A DNA stretch of 64,000 nucleotides from a bacterium (GTDB lineage Bacteria; Krumholzibacteriota; Krumholzibacteriia; LZORAL124-64-63), in the NCBI GenBank assembly GCA_016719645.1, contig JADJYS010000006.1, positions 124,001-188,000 on the forward strand. The letters run 5' to 3'. The translations under genes and the position numbers were made by a program. This document shows, in pieces, positions 60,551 to 64,000 of the stretch (position 1 is its first letter; the number at the start of each line of letters is the position of its first letter). The notes under the pieces were generated by a model. That model saw nothing but the letters and a program-made list of their open reading frames with translations. It ran no database searches and was not told the origin of the DNA.

Positions 60551-61530
60551 ATGGAAGCCCGCGACAAGCTCGACCGCATCGCCGCCGGATACCAGGACGC
60601 CTTCATCATGCTGACCAGCCTGCGCCTGGGCGTCTTCGACGCGCTGGCCGGCGGGACGCGCGCCCCGGCGGATCTGGCCGCCGAACTGGGGCTCGACGTC
60701 CGGGCCCTGGACACGGTGCTGCACGCGCTGGCCGCGATCGGGATCCTGGTCAAGGACGGGGAGGGGTTCCGCCTGGACCCGGACTGCGGGCCGCTGCTGG
60801 CGAGCGGGTCGCCCGACACCATGGCCAGCATCTACCGCCACCACGACCGGCTGAGCCGCCGCTGGCTCCGCCTGGAGGAGACGCTGCGCACCGGCCGGCC
60901 GGCGCCGCGCGAAGGCGCCGGCCGCACGCCGGCGGAGCACCGCGACTACATCTGCGGCATGGAGAACATCTCGCGCGGCAGCAGCCGCGACGCGGCCGCG
61001 GCCATCGACTTCTCCGGGGCGCGGCGCCTGCTGGACGTGGGGGGCGGCCCGGGCACCGCCGCGCTCGTCTTCGCGGCGGCGAACCCCGCCCTGCACTGCG
61101 TCGTCTTCGACCTGCCCGAGACCACGGCCATCGCGCGCGGATGATCGCCGCCTCGGGGCTCGCCGACCGGGTCACGGCCGTCGACGGCGACTTCCACGCC
61201 GACGGCTTCGGCGAGGGTTTCGACGTCGTCTACGTCTCGAACATCATCCACATGCTGCCGCCGGCGGACACGGCCATGATCGCGCGCAAGGCCCGCGACG
61301 CCCTGCTGCCGGGCGGGCGGCTGATGTTCAAGGACTTCTACCTCGACGACACGCGCACCGCGCCGGCCCACGCGGCCCGCTTCAGCGTCAACATGCTGGT
61401 CGGGACCGAGGGCGGGCGCTCCTACACCCTGTCCGAGACGAAGGCGATCATGGCCGGGGCCGGGTTCGGCGGGTTCGCGGAGGTGCCGGTGGGCGCCCGC
61501 AGCCTGGTGGTGATCGGCACGCGCCTCTGA
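60551..61530 (+). CDS. SAM-dependent O-methyltransferase with winged-helix dimerisation domain, one frameshift
   Basis: About 326 residues when joined. The N-terminal 110 residues are the winged-helix dimerisation domain of the Methyltransf_2 family (LTSLRLGVFDALAGG, LDTVLHALAAIGILV). The Rossmann part has the SAM loop LLDVGGGPGTAALVFAAANP and FDLPETTAIAR, then changes frame at about 61136-61141 and continues MIAASGLADRVTAVDGDF, YVSNIIHMLPPA and GGRLMFKDFYLDD. One missing base restores ARRMIAASG. ATG 60551 has AGGAG upstream. Small-molecule O-methylation (as in carotenoid, bacteriochlorophyll or quinone pathways) is the family role; the substrate is unknown. Confidence 0.8.
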
Positions 61531-61584
61531 GCGGCCCGGGCCGCGGATTCAAGTAGGCGGGTCCCCGGCCGAAGACCTATCCTG

Positions 61585-63750
61585 ATGACCATGCACGAAC
61601 CGCCCGACGCGGGACCGGCCCGCCCCAGCGACATCCGCACCAACCGGCTCGGCGGCGAGGCGTCCGCCTACCTGCGCCAGCACGCCGGCAACCCCATCCA
61701 CTGGCAGCCCTGGGATCGGGACGCCCTGGCCCTGGCGCGGGACCGCGACCTGCCGGTCTTCCTGTCGATCGGCTACGCCTCCTGCCACTGGTGCCACGTC
61801 ATGGCGCACGAGGTCTTCGAGGACGCGGAAGTGGCCGCCCTGCTGAACGAGCGCTTCGTCTGCATCAAGGTCGACCGCGAGGAGCGGCCCGACCTCGACG
61901 AGGCCTACATGGCCGCCGTCACGGCGCAGACCGGCCGCGGCGGCTGGCCGCTGTCGGTGTTCCTGACCTCGGACCTGCAGCCCTTCCACGGCGCCACCTA
62001 CGTGCCGCGCGCGCGCTTCCTGGAGCTCTGCCGGAAGGTGGCGGACGCCTACCGCTCGCACCGCGGCGAGCTGCAGATCCAGGCGGCGCAGATGGCCGGG
62101 GCGGTGGCCGCCGTCCCCGCCGCCGCCGACTCCGTCACCGCCGACTCCGTCACCGCTGAGGGGCCGCCCGTGGCGCTGGACGTGGTGGAGGGCGTCGCCC
62201 GGCAGGGCCTCGCCCACCACGATCCCGAGTGGGGCGGCTTCCTGCAGCACCAGAAGTTCCCCACGCCGCTGCGCTGGCAGTTCCTGCTGCACCACCACCG
62301 CCTCACCGGCGACCCGCAGGCCGCCGCGGCGCTGCGGCGCACGCTGGAGGCCATGGCCACCGGCGGCATCCGCGACCACCTGGGCGGCGGCTTCCACCGC
62401 TACACGGTGGAGGAGACCTGGCTGGTGCCCCACTTCGAGATCATGCTCTACGACAACGCGCAGCTGGCGAGCCTCTACCTGGAGGCGGGCGCCGCCCTGG
62501 ACCAGCCCTGGTACCTCGGGGTGGCGCGCGACGTCCTGGATTTCCTGCTGGACGAGATGCGCGACGGTGCGGGCGGTTTCTGCGCCAGCTTCGACGCGGA
62601 CAGCGGCGGCCAGGAGGGCAGCTACTACGTCTGGACGCCCCAGGAGATCCTCGCGGTCGCGGGCGAGCGCGACGGTCCGCTGCTGGCGACCCTGCTCGGG
62701 GTGGCGCCCGGCGGCAACTTCGAGGGCCGCAGCATCCTGACCCGGCGCGTCGACGCTCCCCACGCCGCGATGCGGCATGGGCGCACGACGGCCGAGGCGG
62801 CGGAACTGTTCGACCGCCTGCGCCCCCGGTTGCGCGAGATCCGCGCGGCGCGCGCCGCGCCGGCCCGGGACGCCAAGATCGTCACCGCCTGGAACGGCCT
62901 GGCGCTGTCGGCCCTGGCGCGGGCCTCGGCGCAGCTCGACGAACCCGCCTACGCCGCGGCGGCGCTGCAGATCGCCGACCGCCTGTGGTCGGCGCACCGG
63001 GACGCCCGCGGGCGTCTGGTGCGCGCGGTGACCGGCGGCCGGCCGTCCGGCGAGGGCGTGCTGGACGACTACGCCTGCCTGGCCGAGGGCCTGCTGGACC
63101 TCTACCAGGCGACCGGCGACCTCGCGCAGCTGCGCCGCGCCCGCGAACTGCTGGACGCCGCGGTGACGCTCTTCGCCGACGACGCGCTGGGGTTCGCCCT
63201 GACCGCCCGCGACGTCGACGCGCCGCTGGGCCGGCGGGCCGAGTACTACGACAACGTCGAACCTTCGGGGGCGGCCGCCCTGCTGCACGGCCTCTGGCGC
63301 GCGGCGCTGCTGGCCGGCGATCAAGCGGGCCAGGAACTCGTGGCCTCCCACCTGCGCCGCCGCGGCGCGTTGCTGGAGCGCGCCGGCCTGGAGATGGCCT
63401 GGTGGGCCGACGCGGCGCTGCTGGCCGCGGCTCCGGGCTACGCCGCGGTGATCGCCGGCGAGCCCGGCGCCGCGGACACCCGCGCCCTGCAGGCCGCCTT
63501 CTGGAACGTGGCGCCGCCCTGGGCGGTGCTGGCGACCGTCCCCGCGGCGGGCGCCGACGAGGCGACGCGGGCCCTGGTCCCGGTGGCCGCGGGCCTGACG
63601 GCGCGCAACGACCGCGCGGTCGCCCACGTCTGCCGCCCCGGCGCCTGCGGCGCCCCGACGTCGGATCCCGACGAGTTCGCGCGGCAGCTGCTCGGGGCTG
63701 GCAGCGCTGACGGGGGCGGGGACTTGACGTCGGGTCGAAATTCGGAGTAA
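61585..63750 (+). CDS. Thioredoxin-fold DUF255 / YyaL family protein
   Basis: A 721-residue cytoplasmic protein. The N-terminal 170 residues are thioredoxin-like, with LRQHAGNPIHWQPW and active motif YASCHWCHVM (CHWC), then FVCIKVDREERPDLD. The rest is a six-hairpin-like helical domain resembling sugar epimerases/glycosidases (GGFHRYTVEETWLVPHFEIMLYDNAQL; AKIVTAWNGLALSALA). This is the architecture of YyaL and human SPATA20, whose function is unsettled. A 15-base tandem duplication lies at 62125-62154. The stop overlaps a possible promoter of the next gene. Confidence 0.88.
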   Translation: MTMHEPPDAGPARPSDIRTNRLGGEASAYLRQHAGNPIHWQPWDRDALALARDRDLPVFLSIGYASCHWCHVMAHEVFEDAEVAALLNERFVCIKVDREERPDLDEAYMAAVTAQTGRGGWPLSVFLTSDLQPFHGATYVPRARFLELCRKVADAYRSHRGELQIQAAQMAGAVAAVPAAADSVTADSVTAEGPPVALDVVEGVARQGLAHHDPEWGGFLQHQKFPTPLRWQFLLHHHRLTGDPQAAAALRRTLEAMATGGIRDHLGGGFHRYTVEETWLVPHFEIMLYDNAQLASLYLEAGAALDQPWYLGVARDVLDFLLDEMRDGAGGFCASFDADSGGQEGSYYVWTPQEILAVAGERDGPLLATLLGVAPGGNFEGRSILTRRVDAPHAAMRHGRTTAEAAELFDRLRPRLREIRAARAAPARDAKIVTAWNGLALSALARASAQLDEPAYAAAALQIADRLWSAHRDARGRLVRAVTGGRPSGEGVLDDYACLAEGLLDLYQATGDLAQLRRARELLDAAVTLFADDALGFALTARDVDAPLGRRAEYYDNVEPSGAAALLHGLWRAALLAGDQAGQELVASHLRRRGALLERAGLEMAWWADAALLAAAPGYAAVIAGEPGAADTRALQAAFWNVAPPWAVLATVPAAGADEATRALVPVAAGLTARNDRAVAHVCRPGACGAPTSDPDEFARQLLGAGSADGGGDLTSGRNSE
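62125..62154 (+). repeat. 15-bp perfect tandem duplication in the YyaL-like gene
   Basis: GCCGACTCCGTCACC is present twice in a row, adding ADSVT to a linker after the thioredoxin-like domain. It is in frame. Confidence 0.8.
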
Positions 63751-63753
63751 GCT
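63724..63753 (+). promoter_or_regulatory. Candidate promoter of the last transcription unit
   Basis: TTGACG (63724-63729), 18 bases, TAAGCT (63748-63753), overlapping the stop codon of the previous gene. Transcription would begin near 63760, giving a leader of about 237 bases. Confidence 0.4.
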
Positions 63754-63809
63754 CATCCACTGATCGCGGCCCCGACAGGTCGCAACTCAGGATCGGGAGT
63801 CCAGCACAG

Positions 63810-63917
63810 ATGCGCAGCCTCACCGCACGGACCGTCCCCGCACCCAGCCGCCGATGGCGGTCGTGGCGTGGCGTGACGTGCGCGGAAGGTCGGCTGTGCG
63901 GAGGGACGAACCGGTAA
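63810..63917 (+). CDS. Possible 35-codon leader peptide
   Basis: An ORF of 35 codons with a GGGAG-like site upstream. It encodes two Trp (codons 16 and 19) within RRWRSWRG and lies 28 bases before a terminator hairpin. This is the layout of an attenuator leader, but the ORF is also rich in Arg and could be chance. Confidence 0.3.
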   Translation: MRSLTARTVPAPSRRWRSWRGVTCAEGRLCGGTNR

Positions 63918-63944
63918 ACCCGGACCAACCCCGATCCACCCAGG

Positions 63945-63972
63945 CCCACCATCCGCCGATGGTGGGTTTTTT
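63945..63972 (+). terminator. Intrinsic terminator in the leader of the next gene
   Basis: A perfect 9-bp stem (63945-63953 with 63958-63966), CGCC loop, and six T residues. It stands 24 bases before the start codon of a gene on the same strand, so it may be conditional (attenuator or riboswitch), or simply end the YyaL unit. Confidence 0.75.
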
Positions 63973-63996
63973 CATTGGCACGACGACGGAGGAACG

Positions 63997-64000
63997 ATGG
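63997..64000 (+). CDS. Start of a gene cut by the window edge
   Basis: An ATG at 63997 preceded by GGAGGA (63988-63993) is the only visible part; the product cannot be told. Confidence 0.4.

Noticed and set aside
61142..61144. The TGA in the O-methyltransferase as a selenocysteine codon
   Set aside because: The continuation of the protein is in a different frame (it restarts at ATG 61141), so it is an indel.
1..64000. CRISPR arrays, insertion sequences, integrases or tRNA genes
   Set aside because: No spaced direct repeats, transposase-like or integrase-like ORFs, or convincing tRNA T-loop and acceptor pairings were seen on either strand.

Overview
The window is a very GC-rich (roughly 70% or more by eye), densely packed bacterial chromosome segment. 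Genes often overlap by 1-14 bases (ATGA, GTGA, TTGA junctions). An LptD-like assembly protein, a heptosyltransferase-type enzyme, several beta-barrel proteins and many exported or lipoprotein precursors show a Gram-negative, outer-membrane-bearing cell. A PorX-like response regulator (receiver plus PglZ domain) sits beside its own histidine kinase. A gingipain-family C25 protease ends in a FlgD-like, type-A-type sorting module. Together these point to a lineage in or near the Fibrobacterota-Chlorobiota-Bacteroidota group, for example one of the uncultured high-GC candidate phyla such as Eisenbacteria or Krumholzibacteria. The taxon is an inference; there is no rRNA or tRNA gene in the window to settle it.

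Layout. 1-9.6 kb: a partial GT9 glycosyltransferase, site-2 protease, HU, threonine aldolase, NAD synthetase, RsmI, CDP-alcohol phosphatidyltransferase, thymidylate kinase, a C-terminal processing protease and a sulfur-amino-acid PLP enzyme. 9.7-17.2 kb: two ABC ATPase/permease pairs and a pair of M16 peptidases, the second apparently inactive. 17.3-28.6 kb: a GT-C membrane protein, pyrF-pyrE, serS, the PorY/PorX-like pair, tsaE-tsaB-rimI, accD and folC. 28.6-42 kb: a ROK kinase, lptD, a heme-containing metallophosphatase interrupted by one UGA, a DnaQ-type exonuclease, small zinc-binding proteins, a Fur-family regulator, alr, a TerB-like protein and a lipoprotein. 42-51.4 kb: the C25 protease, NhaD-type antiporter, a porin behind a near-consensus Fur box, and MarC. 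51.4-59.5 kb: an extracellular-electron-transfer locus. 59.5-64 kb: a GT2, an O-methyltransferase, a YyaL-type protein and an attenuator-like leader before the next gene.

The most interesting region is 51.4-59.5 kb. A ten-heme MtrA/DmsE-like cytochrome and a large beta-barrel (MtrB-like) form a porin-cytochrome pair. They are followed by a TetR regulator, an eleven-heme lipoprotein cytochrome whose frame is broken by a single UGA, a lipoprotein with four rhodanese domains made by internal duplication, and a second, paralogous TetR. The cytochrome pair and the first TetR gene share a 14-bp operator-like sequence just downstream of matching promoters. The UGA in the lipoprotein cytochrome, and another in the heme-containing metallophosphatase at 33.6 kb, keep the same frame on both sides. 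Each is followed by a hairpin with the geometry of a bacterial SECIS element, so both are read here as selenocysteine codons.

A second layer is technical. At least seven other genes are broken by single-base shifts, several in or beside G or C homopolymers (nadE, the CDP-alcohol transferase, the PLP enzyme, the ROK kinase twice, lptD, nhaD and the O-methyltransferase). These look like assembly errors, and are annotated here as single genes with the shift position given. They are different in kind from the two UGA interruptions.
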